A stretch of 64,000 bases of DNA from Mallotus nudiflorus (taxonomy: Eukaryota > Streptophyta > Magnoliopsida > Malpighiales > Euphorbiaceae). The position numbers and the translations under genes are program-made. The notes beneath the pieces were generated by a model. It did no database searches and was not told the DNA's origin. It saw only the letters and a program-made list of their open reading frames with translations. The stretch lies in the NCBI GenBank assembly GCA_947683625.1, contig CANTUR010000282.1, positions 372,001 to 436,000 on the forward strand, in the 5' to 3' direction. This document shows, piece by piece, positions 47,452-59,095 of this stretch (within the stretch, counting starts at the first letter, position 1; every line of letters begins with the position of its first letter).

Positions 47452-48382
47452 CTTTATTTCTAGATGTCTGATTAGTTGACCAGAGGTAGAATGAATCTAA
47501 GCTGATGAGCCCACAGGATATATAACTGTAAGACTATAAGTTAAATAACATGCATGACGTGTATGCAAGATATGCAAGTGTGCTTCATTATTTTAAAGTA
47601 AGGAAGAATGAAAATCAATGCTTAAGAAAAAACACAAAAACACAAAATATGAAATTCAAAAAATGATAACCTCCACCCTTATTCCTCCTACATATGTGTT
47701 CATTGGTGAGTTTCTCATCTTAGGATTTTTCGTCTGGGTTTTAATTATCAACGGAGGATAATAAAACTGACATATGTAAAATAACCCTCAAAATGATTCA
47801 AATAAGAAATGGATCCTTTAAATAAAGCCCGAGTCTATCTTTAATGGGCCAAAATTCCTAGCATAATAAACTTACTTTATCAAGGCCCATTTAAAATAGG
47901 TTATGAATAGGCATGAAAGGCCTATCTTGACATAGTTTATTTGTAACAAGCTTGGATTGGGCATGAGGGCCCATTTTTCCTTGGGTCATTTGTTAATGGC
48001 TTAGAATTTATTTCAAGGATCCATTATATGGAAAAATACACACATATTTGGGAGAATTCTTAAGGAAAATTGCTAGGCCATTACATTGACTTGAGTCTCG
48101 GGTCTTTAGGCTTCAGCTCCCATAACAATATACGTCCATATATGTCTCCCTACTCAACAATCAAATAATGTGGATTGGTACGTGTTGTGAGTGATAATAA
48201 TTAAATACTCTACCACTAGGTTTGAGTGAAGTGTAAATAGCAAGATAATGACTATCATCGGGTTGATTAAGGACTTGAAGTGCTCATTGTGTGCAAAAAT
48301 TATAGTGAATGCAATAGAAATGCAAAATGAATAAAGGAATATAAAGATGATAAATTATAAAACACTTAGAATTAGCTTCTCT
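47452..48382 (-). other. Gypsy-1 5' leader
   Basis: Between the primer-binding site and the gag ATG there is no open frame of note. This is the expected untranslated leader, where Tat elements usually carry packaging signals. A GGGCC-rich part (47820-47990) repeats TGGGCAT/GGGCC(T/C)A motifs loosely. Confidence 0.5.
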
Positions 48383-48401
48383 GTCCCCAATGGAATCACC
48401 A
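48383..48401 (-). promoter_or_regulatory. Gypsy-1 primer-binding site
   Basis: Minus strand TGGTGATTCCATTGGGGAC starts one base after the 5' LTR. It differs from the Tat/Ogre-type sequence TGGCGACTCCGCTGGGGAC only by transitions (C to T or G to A), as expected from decay of methylated cytosines. I recall that type as pairing with tRNA-Arg, but that is from memory. Confidence 0.7.
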
Positions 48402-48402
48402 C

Positions 48403-50325
48403 TGTAGGCAATAGAGTTTGGCATGCCTAAGTGTTGGCAACCATAGCATTATATGGGCTTAAGGCCCACTACGAAATATATATTAGGTCTTTGAAGCCTC
48501 AATGGAAATGGAGTCGCCACCCAGATAAAAGCTGAGATACACAATATAGCAACTGGATTCCACAAAGAATCCTAAAAGCTATCATCAGATAACAGGTTCA
48601 AAAACTGGGTATGGGCTTTTGAATGCCCACCAAACCTTGCGATCAGCCTCTGTCTGTGTTTTTTATTTTATTACCTTTAATTTTCTGGTTATCCTTTATT
48701 TATATGTAATTTGGAATTGCCCTCAATCAATTGTTCAATTTTACACTTAAGTCTGAGTTTGCACATTAGCTCAATTTCATACCTTAAAGTCTTAAAGCTC
48801 ATTAAAATAATATATCACAACAGTGCATTGGAATTCAAAGGGGGAAGGGATTAAGGATTATAACATTTTAACACAAATAAAATAACATAATGAACCAGAA
48901 ATATACTAAAAATATACTAAAGATAAACCAAGAATAAACTAGTCCTTAGACCCATAGAAACCTTTGAAGAACTAATTAAGGGATAAATCCTTAACAATTT
49001 AAGGAGATTAGTCTCAAGGATCCTACAAATGCCAAAGATTAGTCCTGAAATACATAAAACTTCTAAAAAGAAAGCATTCAAACCAATTTATAAAACAAAC
49101 TCATGCAAATGGAGGGACTTAACAAATTAACTTAAAAGACATGGCACAGACAATCATATACAAATGAGTGAAATATAAGGACCCTAATATGCTCGAAAAT
49201 CAAACCATGCATAAACATTACAAAAATCCCAAAATAAAGGCATGAGTCACATTGTCTCACAGAGGCTATCACCACATGGCAAAGAGGTGATCCCCCTTCA
49301 TAGAGGCATCGCCTGACCAACAGACAACCTAACTCTTAAAATGATTAAACTTATATTCCAAGCAATTGTCATGCAAGCAAGTAATCAAAAGACTTGCTAT
49401 TTTATAGCTACATCCAACACCCTAGTGAATCATATCAAGAACATGGTATAATAGGTAGCATAAACTCAAAATATACACTAAACAAAATAATAAATTAAGT
49501 TATATACAAGTCCAACATTGAAATGCTAAAAAGGTAAATAGAACTTACTTAAGTATGAGCTTTAACAAAATAGTTGGCCCTCAAAGATTGCTTTGAATAT
49601 TGAACTCTACTTGAATGTGAGTTACACATGAGAATAAGCTTCTTTCACCTCCTCCTTCTCAAGTAAATAGACCTTTGAACTTGAACTCCTCCTCCTTTCC
49701 TTAAGAACATACCCCTCATTTCAGAGTCTTTTTCCCTAGTTTTTTCCTTCTTTTTTGCTAATGGTCCTTTCTTTTTTAAAAAAAAAATATTATGCCCCCT
49801 TTCTCTCTCTTTTTTCATTTTTTCTCCAACCTCACCCATGCCTTTAGGTTCCTAGACTATCATGAGCCTCTATAGCCTTTTTCTCTCCCTCAAAAATCTC
49901 CTCCTCATGTAAAAAAACCAAGTTTGGAGGGTGTGGGGCCCACCCCACTTGACCACTATGGCTACAGCTACAAGTGGCCTGCCATAGAGGCGGCACCACT
50001 GCAGTGAGGTGATCACCTTAGTGCCTGCTGCCATAGAGGCAATCACCTCTTTGCATAGAGGCAATGCCTCTTTAGCCCTTCTTTGGGTTAGGCCAAATGG
50101 GATGAACCAAACTTGGGCCTGTTTAGACAATTGGGTTGGGTTTAGATGGTTTGGGCTAGGTTTTTTGGGTTCCTGGGCTCTTAAGTCCATTTCCAATCAA
50201 AGATTCAAGCTTTTTACTTGTATTCAAGCTTTAGATTCTTATCATTGGGCTTTGGTGTGGGCCGATTAAACCAAACACCTGCAGTCCGCCCTTGATTCAT
50301 GGGCATATCAAACTAAATATCTATA
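48403..50325 (-). repeat. Gypsy-1 5' LTR
   Basis: It is the partner of 29061-30953. In element orientation it runs from TATAGATATTTAG (50325) to GCCTACA (48403). A TATA-like TATAAAATAG lies near 49407-49398 on the minus strand. Palindromes of the GAGGC(N3-4)GCCTC type cluster at 49990-50075 (for example GAGGTGATCACCTT, GAGGCAATCACCTC, GAGGCAATGCCTC) and at 49260-49315. Short ORFs in it are not genes. Confidence 0.88.
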
Positions 50326-50330
50326 ATATA

Positions 50331-51195
50331 TTTTCTTCCTCATAAGAATAATGCAATTTAAAGCTTTAAAAATTTTACAAAAAGAGTTCAAAAAGAAAAA
50401 GGTTTTCATATTTCTTCTATTAGAAGTGATCATGGAACTGAATTTGAAAATGAATTTTTCAAAACCTATTATAATGAAAATGGTATTTCACATAGATTTT
50501 CTTCTCCTAGAACTCCTTAACAAAATAGGGTAGTTGAAAGAAAAATAAAATTCTTATGGAAATGGCTAGAACAATGCTTTATGAGTATAATTTACCTCTA
50601 TACTTTTAGACAGAAGCTATTAACACATCTTGTTATCTTTCACATAGATTTTTTGAATGACCAATTTTAAATAAAACTTTTTATGAGTTATAGAATAACA
50701 GAAAACTCAAAATCTCATATCTAAAAGTATTTGGATGCAAGTTTTTTATATTAAATACTAAGGATAATCTTGAAAAATTTAATTCTAAAGCCAATAAAGG
50801 AATTTTCCTAGGCTCTTCTATTTCTAGTAAAGCATATAGAGTTTTTAATAAAAGAACTCTTGTAGTTAAAGAATCAATGCATGTTGTTTTTTTATGAATC
50901 AAACTCACTTGATCCTACAAAGGATGTATGTAGTGTTAATGGTTTTATAGGTGAAAATGAGATTATGGATACTCAAGAAGAAAATGATAGTAAGCTTTTA
51001 GAACTTGAAGGTCCAAGAAAAAAGGACAATGAGGATATATCTTAACCTACCTTAAAGGATGAATTTTCAAAGGATTAACAATTCAAGAAAGCTCATCCTC
51101 AAGACCTTACCATAGGTAACACTACAAAAGGGGTAACTACTAAATCAAAATTAAAGTCTATTGTTAATATTCATTTCTTAAATTGAGCTAAAAAA
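50331..51195 (+). pseudogene. Copia integrase, C-terminal part
   Basis: Resuming after gypsy-1, the frames give FKALKILQKEF, then SDHGTEFENEFFKTYYNENG (about 50426-50485) with the catalytic Asp, and ISHRFSSPRTP-QNRVVERK (50486-50545) with the catalytic Glu. These are standard copia integrase motifs. The stretch 50690-51195 is a decayed region that normally links integrase to RT; PLALNFSRLSLV-type antisense frames there are shadows. Confidence 0.8.
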
Positions 51196-51439
51196 TGTTG
51201 ATAATGCATTAAGTGATGAATTTTAGGTCCTTTTTATGTAAAAGGAGTTAAATCAATTTAAGAGAAACAAGGTTTGGACCTTGGTTCCTAGACCAAAACA
51301 TCATCTTATTATAGGCACCAAATGGGTGTTTAGAAATAAAATGAATGAAGAAGATGTCATAACCAAGAATAAAGCTAGACTAGTAGCTAAAGGTTATAAT
51401 CAAGAGGAAGACATTGATTATAATGAAACCTTTACCCTT
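51196..51439 (+). pseudogene. Copia reverse transcriptase, N-terminal part, cut by gypsy-2
   Basis: WTLVPRPKHHLIIGTKWVFR (51274-51333), then NKMNEEDVITKNKARLVAKG and YNQEEDIDYNETF, is the conserved start of copia RT. The expected continuation PVARLEAIR is replaced by the gypsy-2 LTR. The rest of the copia element must lie beyond the right window edge. Confidence 0.88.
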
Positions 51440-53673
51440 TATAAGCACCCAATTTCAAGAAGCAATTTTGCATGAATGTGATGAAAGCCTTTATGATGAC
51501 AATTTAATCAAAAATTAACCTCTAGTGTTAAGTTTTGCAATTTTAAGGATTAAATTGCAACATTTTTTTGTTTTAATTATAAAAGATAGATTTTTTCAAG
51601 GGCATATTTGGAAATGTGCAACCAGCATTATGTAATGCTAATCAGCATTACACAATGTTGACCGGCATTACACAACGCCAATTGGCATTACACAATGCCA
51701 ATCTGTATTATGCAATATCGATTGACATTTTGGAATGCCGAGGCAATAAAAAATTTAGTAAAAAATATTTTTTCTCGCTATGATTGGTCTAAATTTAATT
51801 TATAAATAAATTGATTTCATATTTATCTGTAGGTTTCATTCTAGTAGCATCTCTTATGCATATAATCTTCCTTTTTGAAATTCTTATCCTGTTGTTAGGG
51901 AGAGATCAGAGCTAGTGTGATCACTGTGATCATGTAACTCCTATAACTCCCTTATATGATCACGTAAGTGTTTAGCTAAGGAAGGGGATATAAAAAGAAA
52001 AAGATTGGAAGAGAAGAAGGGAGAGGATGAGGCTAAAAAAAAAAAAGAGACCCTAATCAACTACCACAGATTGAGAAAAAGAGAGGACCTAATCTGATAC
52101 TGTGATTTTCAAAACCCTCTTTTTAAAAAACGAAACAAAGTACATTCTTTTAAAAGTCTAAAAATAAAGAAAGCACAGAGTGCATTTTTTCAAAACAGTG
52201 AAATCCCAGTCTGAGGGGCATTCAAATAGCATCTGCACAACATTCCTCATCTTCTACTCCTTTTTTTCTATTAGTTCTTTCTTTTATATCATTATTTTAC
52301 TTTTATTATTTTTATTTTATTATTTCTATTTTTATTCAAAATTTGTTTTCATCATTTTATTTTCTTTGTTAATAATTCTGATCTTATTTTATTTTCTATT
52401 CTTTATGTTTCATGATTCTGGTGATGAATACATGATTGAATTAAGGAAACTCATAGGGAATCCATAAATGAAAGTCAATATTCAAGATCCTAATTTAATT
52501 ATATTTTGCCCTATTTAAGTTAGTTTATTTTGTTGTATTTTTTTTGGTTTCGAATTCATTTAATTCATTTTCTTAAGGGTTGTATTTTAATTTTAATTTT
52601 TATTATTTTGATAGATTTTGTAATAGCCGGGCTAGTGGAAATAATGAAAATCTAGTTCTCTTGTTCTTAAAAAAATTAATTATTAAATTAGGTTCAATTT
52701 GGTAAACCCTAATTAAAATCAACAGAGACAGTAAATTAATTTAGATTACATGTTAATTAAAATTAAGTTTTTAGAAGAAATAATTTAATTGTATGTTTGA
52801 TTTTTCATTTGATTGTTTTTGTTATTTTTATTGTTTTTGGGTTTATTTGATTATGTTTATATGTTTTGGGCCTTAGGCCCATGCTAAGCTCTAACCCACT
52901 TAAATAAATTTAGATTTTTTTAGGTTTAATTAACTAAAATTGGTATTAGGCCCATAATTTAGAGATAATTTAGGCCAATTTAGTTAATTAGATATAGGCT
53001 CACCTAATTTAATTTAATTAATTTAGACTTAGCCCATTAAATTAAAAAAAAAAAAACTCTTTCCATAACTTGTAGATTTAATATCATCTTATAATTAAAA
53101 CATATAGAATTAGGCCTACTAATTTAAATGCTTCATAATTTATAGATTTAGGCCCACTCTTAGAATTAAAATAAATAGACTTAGGTTCACTTAAGTAAAT
53201 AAGAATTAGGCCCATTAGTCTTTAGGTTCACTTGTAAATTAAAACATGTAGATTTAGTCCATTTAATTAAAATCAATGTAGATTATGCTAACTTGGGGAT
53301 TATGAATGAATGCATTGTTTACATATATTTTCATGACTAGTTTGTCTGGAGTTAATTGTTTTAAATAAGGATTTTTATGAAATTTCATGTAAATAGAGGA
53401 TAATGTAATAATTTATAAAATAAATTCTAAATGAATACAAGACTGAAAGAAGTTGGTATTTTGTATCCAGAATTTCCTGATTGTGGTGCTAGCTTTCTTT
53501 TAGAGAATCAAGTACCACCATTTTTATTTGTCCCAGTTATTACCCTAGGTGGCTACTCCTCATCTCCATGCCATGTCTTTATGATAATGGTTAGTGTGTT
53601 CTTTAGAGCTCTAAGCTCAAATAGTATTGCAGTTGCTAAAATCTTGGATGCGCGTTATACCCCACCATCTACA
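51440..53673 (+). repeat. Gypsy-2 5' LTR
   Basis: The left border is set where the copia RT frame stops matching (after ETFTL); the LTR then starts TATAAGCACCCAATTTC. The right border is CCATCTACA one base before the primer-binding site. A TATA box (GGATATAAAAAG) is near 51979-51990. Without the 3' LTR the left border is less certain (TGTGATGAAAGCC at 51478 is an alternative). The ORFs at 52180-52467 and 53431-53808 lie within the LTR and show no domain. Confidence 0.7.
51625..51745. repeat. 20-bp palindromic tandem repeat in the gypsy-2 LTR
   Basis: Six head-to-tail 20-bp units with consensus GGCATTACACAATGCCAAT. Each contains an inverted repeat GGCATT/AATGCC around ACAC. Individual units: CAGCATTATGTAATGCTAAT, TGGCATTACACAATGCCAAT and others. 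The array is upstream of the TATA box, in U3. Confidence 0.85.
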
Positions 53674-53674
53674 G

Positions 53675-53697
53675 TGGTGACTCCATTAGCGATAGGA
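53675..53697 (+). promoter_or_regulatory. Gypsy-2 primer-binding site
   Basis: TGGTGACTCCATTAGCGATAGG resembles the gypsy-1 site (TGGTGATTCCATTGGGGAC) and the Tat/Ogre-type site. The junction TACA|G|TGGTGA is identical in both elements, supporting both LTR borders. Confidence 0.65.
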
Positions 53698-54626
53698 GAT
53701 ACTGGTTCTACTTGTGTTCTTTATAATTATTTTATTAATTATTATTTTATTTTTGCATTCATTCTGCATGTCCCTATTAATCGATGGTGTCAGTTTATGG
53801 TCCCATGATTCCACTAGCTTTATTGGACTGTAAATTGGCTAACCATCACTCTTAACCTTAACTATGTTCAAAAGAGATTACCAGGCTCATTTGGCCAGAG
53901 TCTGTAACCCAAGTCCTAAAGGGGGGTAGTCTTCTCTCAAGTCTTAATGGAGGGCATTTTGTTAATGGAACCTTAACCTTTTTCACCTAACTCAACTCAT
54001 ATAATGGCTTAGTAACTTTCCCTAGGATTTACCTAAATTTCTTGTGAATGTTTCCATGAGGTATTTTTATCTATAAAAGCCCAAGCCCATAGTTTAGAAG
54101 CCTATTTGGGCTAGTAAAGATTGGGCTAATCTTTTATACCTATAAATGTTATTTCTATATTTTTACTACTTTGAGAGATTTGGTATGTGCGTCAATTCTT
54201 GACATCCCCTGTTGATATTAAGGCCAAGACCAAAAATTCTAGGAAATGAGACTCACCATTGAACACGGTGTAAGAGGAATAAGGTTAGAAGGATAAATAT
54301 TATACACTTGATTAATACTTACTATTTGCTACTTGTTGTACAACATGTGCATCATGCATACATGCATTTCATCCATCACACTAACACTTTGTTTTACAAC
54401 CATCATAGATTCATCCGAGTCTTCTTGTATTTAGGGACAGAAAGGTGGCATACTAAGAAGATTATATTTAAGTCTTAAAGCCATAGCAGAAGAGATCCTT
54501 CATAGACTAGAGAAGAGTCCTATTAATCTACTTTACTTCGAAGTTAAAATAACTCTAACTGAGCATATAGAAATAGAACAACAACAAGGAGGGAACTGGA
54601 CCTTATAAGACATCAAGGGAGCTTTG
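53698..54626 (+). other. Gypsy-2 5' leader
   Basis: No convincing gene lies between the primer-binding site and gag. A GGGCTTTGGG/AAGCCCA-rich part (54070-54140) resembles the GGGCC-rich part of the gypsy-1 leader. Confidence 0.45.
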
Positions 54627-55919
54627 ATGGTTGACATGAGAGCTATAATGCAAGATGAACTAAGACAGGCTTTATCTGGATTGATGTAACTTGCTGCTGC
54701 TGTCATACCACCACCTACAATTGAACAACCACTTGCTGCTATAACTATCCCACTTACTACAGATGCTCCACTTGTAGCCAATAATACTGGGGCAACCTAT
54801 TGCTAAAAACCCACTTGCTATTGATGTGAAGCTTAAGGATGTTGAGAACAATATGATAGAAAAGGAAAAAAGAGAATCACTTGAACTTGTACAAGACTAT
54901 GAGTCCAAGTAGATGCAAGCACTAACCTAAAAAATTTCCAAAATAAAAGAGTTGATATTCAATTGACTTTGATGATATGATGCTAAGGGAGGGTAATAAG
55001 CTACATGAGAAGTTCAAAATTCCTTAAATGTAGAAGTTTGATGGAACTGGAGATCCTAGAATTCACCTCAGCCAGTACACAATAACTATAAGCACTACTA
55101 AAGCCCTATTAGTAGTGATCACTAGGTTATTTGTGCTATCTTTAAAGGGAATATTATAAACTAGTATCATAGGTTGGAAAAGTTTGTTAGGGCTGACTAA
55201 AAAAATTATATACTACTTTTTTGAAATAGTATGATTATAACAATAGATTGGAAATTTCCATCAGGGATATAGAATTGACTAAGAAAAAATCAAACAAATC
55301 CTTTTCTGATTTCTTAACCAAATTTATGAATAAGCCAGGGTTAATGAAAAATAAGTTGGCTGAGAAAGATCAGGTTAGGATGATAGTCTGTAAAGTGTCA
55401 TTTAATTTGATTGAGAGATTACAAGAATCCTAAAACATTTATAGATATGTATAATGATGGTTTACAAGCCAAAGAAATTGAGAATGAGAAGAAGAAAAGT
55501 TTTAAAAGTACAAGAACCCAAAATTACCCAACTGAGGGACACAATAAGGAAGTACTAGCCGAGCTATGGAGGTGCGTGCAATTCAATAGCCTAGGAGATT
55601 CTCCAATTTTAACCAACCACTTTCCAAAGTCCTAGACCATTTGATCCAAAGAGGCCTGCTTAAACCTTTAATCTTTTCCAAACCACCAAACCTAAATATT
55701 CCAGGCTATGACCCAAACAACTACTATAAATTTCACCAAGTAGCTAGCCACTCTATAGACACCCGTATCTGCTTAAAACATGAAATCCAAAACCTTATAG
55801 ACTTTAAAAAAATCACAAACCCCACAAAGTCAAATTCCAACCCAAACACTGTAAATAACCCTCTCCCAGACTATCAAAATGTTCCACCACAGCACTATGA
55901 TAATCAACTTGGGAGTTAG
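54627..55919 (+). pseudogene. Gypsy-2 gag
   Basis: An ATG at 54627 opens MVDMRAIMQDELRQALSGLM and meets a stop. The core is better kept: KKSNKSFSDFLTKFMNKPGL then MKNKLAEKDQVRMIVCKVSF (55275-55390) is the retrotransposon-gag region, and FIDMYNDGLQAKEIE follows in a shifted frame. YYKFHQVASHSIDTRICLKH then EIQNLIDF (about 55719-55805) is the terminal C-H-H-C-type finger; its first Cys is replaced by Tyr. A proline-rich end (NPLPDYQNVPPQHYDNQ) precedes the stop at 55919. Confidence 0.8.
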
Positions 55920-55989
55920 TGAAGAGGAAGTGTTGGACTCCTTTGAAAACTTAAACCTTACAAATAATGAGAAATCTCCTGATGCCTCT

Positions 55990-56400
55990 ATAGGAGTAAA
56001 GGATTTATTGGGGCAACCCTCAAGCAAATTTAACTTTAAGGGATTCTATTCAAAGCCACCCTCTGCTGATATTCCCTTTGAATCCATTATGCCCTCAGGA
56101 TGGGATGATGAGTTTGATAATGAGCTGATGGAAGAAAAGAGAGAATATGAAATTCCTAAGTAGTTATTGAGAGGGGTTAAAGGTTTATTGGGGCAACCTT
56201 CAGGCAAGTTTGACAATAGAGTATTTTACTCTAAGCCTACTTCAAGTGATATACCAATAGAGGAGATTATGCCCTTAAGATGGGGTAAAGAGTTCAAACA
56301 TAATGATGTGAAAGGAAAGAACAATGGATCTTTTACTTTTAAATAATCTTAAGAGGGAGTTAAAGAGCTACTAAGCCAACATTTGGGCAAACTTAACATG
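55990..56400 (+). repeat. Protein-level tandem repeat between gypsy-2 gag and protease
   Basis: A unit of about 60 codons starts GVKDLLGQPSSKF (about 55996), recurs as GVKGLLGQPSGKF (about 56175) and as GVKELLSQHLGKL (about 56356). The first two units also share FYSKP, then (A/S)DIP and IMP..W..EF. The third is truncated. Stops separate the units. Confidence 0.8.
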
Positions 56401-56710
56401 GAGAAGCTAAAAGGGAAAGAAACATGCATGATGGAAGTATGGAAAGAGGGATCGAATTATTGGGGTTATCAACATTTAGTATGACTTTGATAAAGAGAAC
56501 CCTGATGGTCTTGATGTATGGAGTGATAATCCTAATGTGAACTATATCACCAAAAGTGGAAAGAATTATAAGGCAGCAAAAAAGAAAATTAAGAGAGTTA
56601 CGAAAAGAGAAGAGACAGAGGATGTAGAAGTAGAGGAAGGGAAAAAATAAGACCTGATCTTAGAGCAGCTAAAGAAAGCTAAGGTGAATGTAAACATTTG
56701 AAAATTATTA

Positions 56711-57780
56711 ATGCATTCAGGCAACCACCGAAGAGCTTTGGTCAAGGCTCTATTAAATATAAGTATCGAATTAGGAGCTACACCTGAGGCTATGGTAGTA
56801 AAGGTCATGGAAAAGAAGCATGGCTTGATAACATTCTCGAATGATCATTTGCCTTTAAAAGGTAGAAATCATAACAAGGCACTATTTATCCTAGCTGAAG
56901 TAAGGGGAAAGAGAAACCAATTTTGCAATGGTAAATGATGGTTCTACTATTAACATGTGTTCATTAAAAATCCTACCAAATTTGGGTTTGAAAGCTCATG
57001 ACTTAAAAGGTTCAAATCTTATAATTAGAGCCTATGATGATAGCAACCGAAATGTGGAGGGCACATCCAAGCTTTAGTTAAAACAGGACATGTAGAGTCA
57101 ACTGTTGAGTTCACTGTATTAGACATCCTTATCATATATGCCTTGCTTTTGGGAAGGCCATGGTTCCATGCTTTTAGAGAGATACCCTCAATTGTGCACC
57201 AAAAGATAAAATTCCCTCATGAAGGAGAGGTTGTGACTATAGAAGTTGGAACCAGTGCAGCTGTGGTAGCTATACAAGATAAATATAAAATAAGTATATG
57301 TTCACCCTGGTTTCTAAGTTACTGGAATATTCGATGGAAGTGAGATGGATCTAAGTGTCATAAGGATGATGGAGAGTATAAATTATCAACCTAGACAGGG
57401 GCTAGGAAAGAATGAGTAAGGAAGCCGTAAACCCCTAGAATTCATAAGTCAGGGTGACACTAAGGGATTAGGGTGCATTGAAATCGAACCTGGTAGCAAA
57501 AGAGGAAGGAATAAGGGAGAAGCTAAGATAAATAAGCCCTTAGGGAGAATCGGGCCATTTAGTGAGAATTTTATCAAGCCAGGGGAAGGTAAGTACTATC
57601 TAGGTGCTAAGGAATTTGTCAATATTGGTAGAAAAGACATTCCTAGGTTTGAGATCTTTAAGGAGCATATTATGGAGAATCTAGTAGAGGATAACAAAGA
57701 GGAAGTGATAAAGCATGTAGCTGAGAGGATAGGTGATACTATTGTTGAAAAACTGTTATGTCTGCCACTTAAAGAGGAGC
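56711..57780 (+). pseudogene. Gypsy-2 protease and G-patch
   Basis: The active-site block reads MVNDGSTINMC (56930-56965), where gypsy-1 has VDNGSTINIC: the catalytic Asp is now Asn and the next residue Asp. IIRAYDDSNRNVEGT and LLLGRPWFHAFREIPSIVHQ (57140-57200) are the following conserved parts. A G-patch follows: MMESINYQPRQGLGKNE then GSRKPLEF (57370-57445). GKYYLGAKEFVNI and acidic sequence lead to RT. Stops and shifts are frequent. Confidence 0.75.
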
Positions 57781-57892
57781 CACCCTAGGATTTAGCTACT
57801 ATCATTTGTAATATTTTTAATGATGTTTTTTTTATAAAGAAACTGATGTAATAACATCTAGCCTTTATAAGGATGAAGACTTTGTTTTTTCC

Positions 57893-59095
57893 ATGGTCAA
57901 TGATATGAATTATGGTTTTGCTTACTTATATGATGTCCATCCTAATGGTTCCGTGCATTTTAATATTGATCATATATGCATGTTAGACACTAATTCCATT
58001 CAATTAGATTCATTAAACATGGGCATAAATGATAATCCTAAGAACATTTATATATCACATAATGTAACTACTAAAGAGAGGCAAAATTTTAAGAGAATAT
58101 TAACAAAAAGAAAAGTAGTATTTGCTTGGACTTATGAAGATATGCTAGGTTTAGACCAGGAAATTATGGAACATCACATCCTAACTTATCCAGAAATTAA
58201 ACCTATTAAACATAAACTACACAAGCTAAGACCAAAGCAGACTAAAAAGATAAGAGAGAAAATTGTTAAACAAATCCAAGCTAATTTTCTAGAACTAGTA
58301 GATTGTCCTCAGTGGTTGACAAACATAGTACCAATACCTAAAAAAGATGGTAAATTACGTATATATGTAGATTTCAGGTATCTAAACAAAGCATGCCCAA
58401 AAGATGACTTTCCTTTACCTCACATTGATGTGATAGTAGACAATGCAATATCGAGTGTAATGTATTCTTTTATGGATGGGTTTTTAGGATATAATTAAAT
58501 AATGATGGCAGTCATGGAAAAGATCAAAATAGCTTTCATTACAAAATAGGGGATGTATTGTTATAAGGTTATGCCTTTTGGATTGAAGAATGCAAGTGTA
58601 ATACATCAAAGGGCAGCTACTGCTCTTTTCCATGACATGATGCATAAAGAAGTAAAAGTATATGTAAATGACATGATGGTCAAGTTAGAGACAAGAGAGA
58701 GACACTTTGAAGCTTTAGATAAGTTCTTAGCTCAAATTGAGAGGTACAATCTGAGGCTCAATCCAAAGAAATGCATTTTTGGGGTTACTTCAGGAAAACT
58801 ACTAGGGCATATAGTTAGTAGTAAAGGAATTAAAGTTAATCCAGATAAAGTGAAAGCTATCCAGGAAATGTCGGTGCTAAAGATAGAGAAAGAAGTAAGA
58901 GGATTCATTGGTAGGTTGCAATATATTAGTAAGTTCATTGCAAAGCTTACTAATATTTGTGACCTTATCTTTAAGCTTTCAAGGAAAGATCAACCTATGA
59001 AGTGGAATGATGATTTTCAAAAGGATTTTAATAGGATTAAGGAATATCTTACAAATTTTCCTGTATTGAAGCCACCAAGGCAAGTAAGCTATTGA
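57893..59095 (+). pseudogene. Gypsy-2 reverse transcriptase
   Basis: The frame is open for 201 residues, then after stops at 58498 and about 58548 for another 180. Motifs: HHILTYPEIKPIKHKLHKL (58170-58230), LRIYVDFRYLNKACPKDDFP (58356-58420), MYCYKVMPFGLKNASVIHQR (58553-58612), and the catalytic box VYVNDMMVK (about 58658-58685), where the first Asp of YVDD is Asn. YNLRLNPKKCIFGVTSGKLL then GHIVSSKGI (58743-58830) and GRLQYISKFI are typical downstream blocks. The Asp-to-Asn change alone should abolish polymerisation. Confidence 0.9.

Larger units (their letters stand above)
29061..50325 (-). mobile_element. Gypsy-1: Tat/Ogre-type Ty3/gypsy retrotransposon (minus strand)
   Basis: LTRs lie at 29061-30953 (3' LTR) and 48403-50325 (5' LTR). 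The flanking 5-mers GTATA (29056-29060) and ATATA (50326-50330) differ by one transition. Removing the element and one 5-mer joins copia integrase in frame (W-V-Y-F-L; W is now a stop). Running right to left it has PBS, gag, protease with G-patch, RT, RNase H, a second archaeal-type RNase H, integrase, a hairpin array, and two antisense genes before the 3' LTR. The second RNase H and the antisense genes are marks of the Tat/Ogre lineage. Solo LTR E (33395-37360) and a host gene fragment (about 46200-47268) sit inside. Without LTR E it is about 17.3 kb. Confidence 0.88.
16138..51439 (+). mobile_element. Ty1/copia element, split by nested insertions (5' LTR through reverse transcriptase)
   Basis: The element starts TGTTGACTTTAGC at 16138. 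Its 5' LTR ends at 27242, followed by a primer-binding site and gag at 27294. Protease and the first part of integrase run to 29060. Gypsy-1 (29061-50325) splits integrase, which resumes at 50331. Reverse transcriptase starts near 51200 and is cut by gypsy-2 at 51440. The domain order gag-PR-INT-RT is diagnostic of Ty1/copia. The RNase H domain and 3' LTR must lie beyond the window. Three long solo LTRs sit in its 5' LTR. Numerous stops show it is dead. Confidence 0.88.

Noticed and set aside
51612..51745. CRISPR-like regular repeats
   Set aside because: The 20-bp units are contiguous without spacers, in a plant LTR; this is a tandem repeat, not CRISPR.
53431..53808. 125-residue plus-strand ORF
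   Set aside because: It crosses the end of the gypsy-2 LTR and the primer-binding site, so it cannot be a conserved gene.
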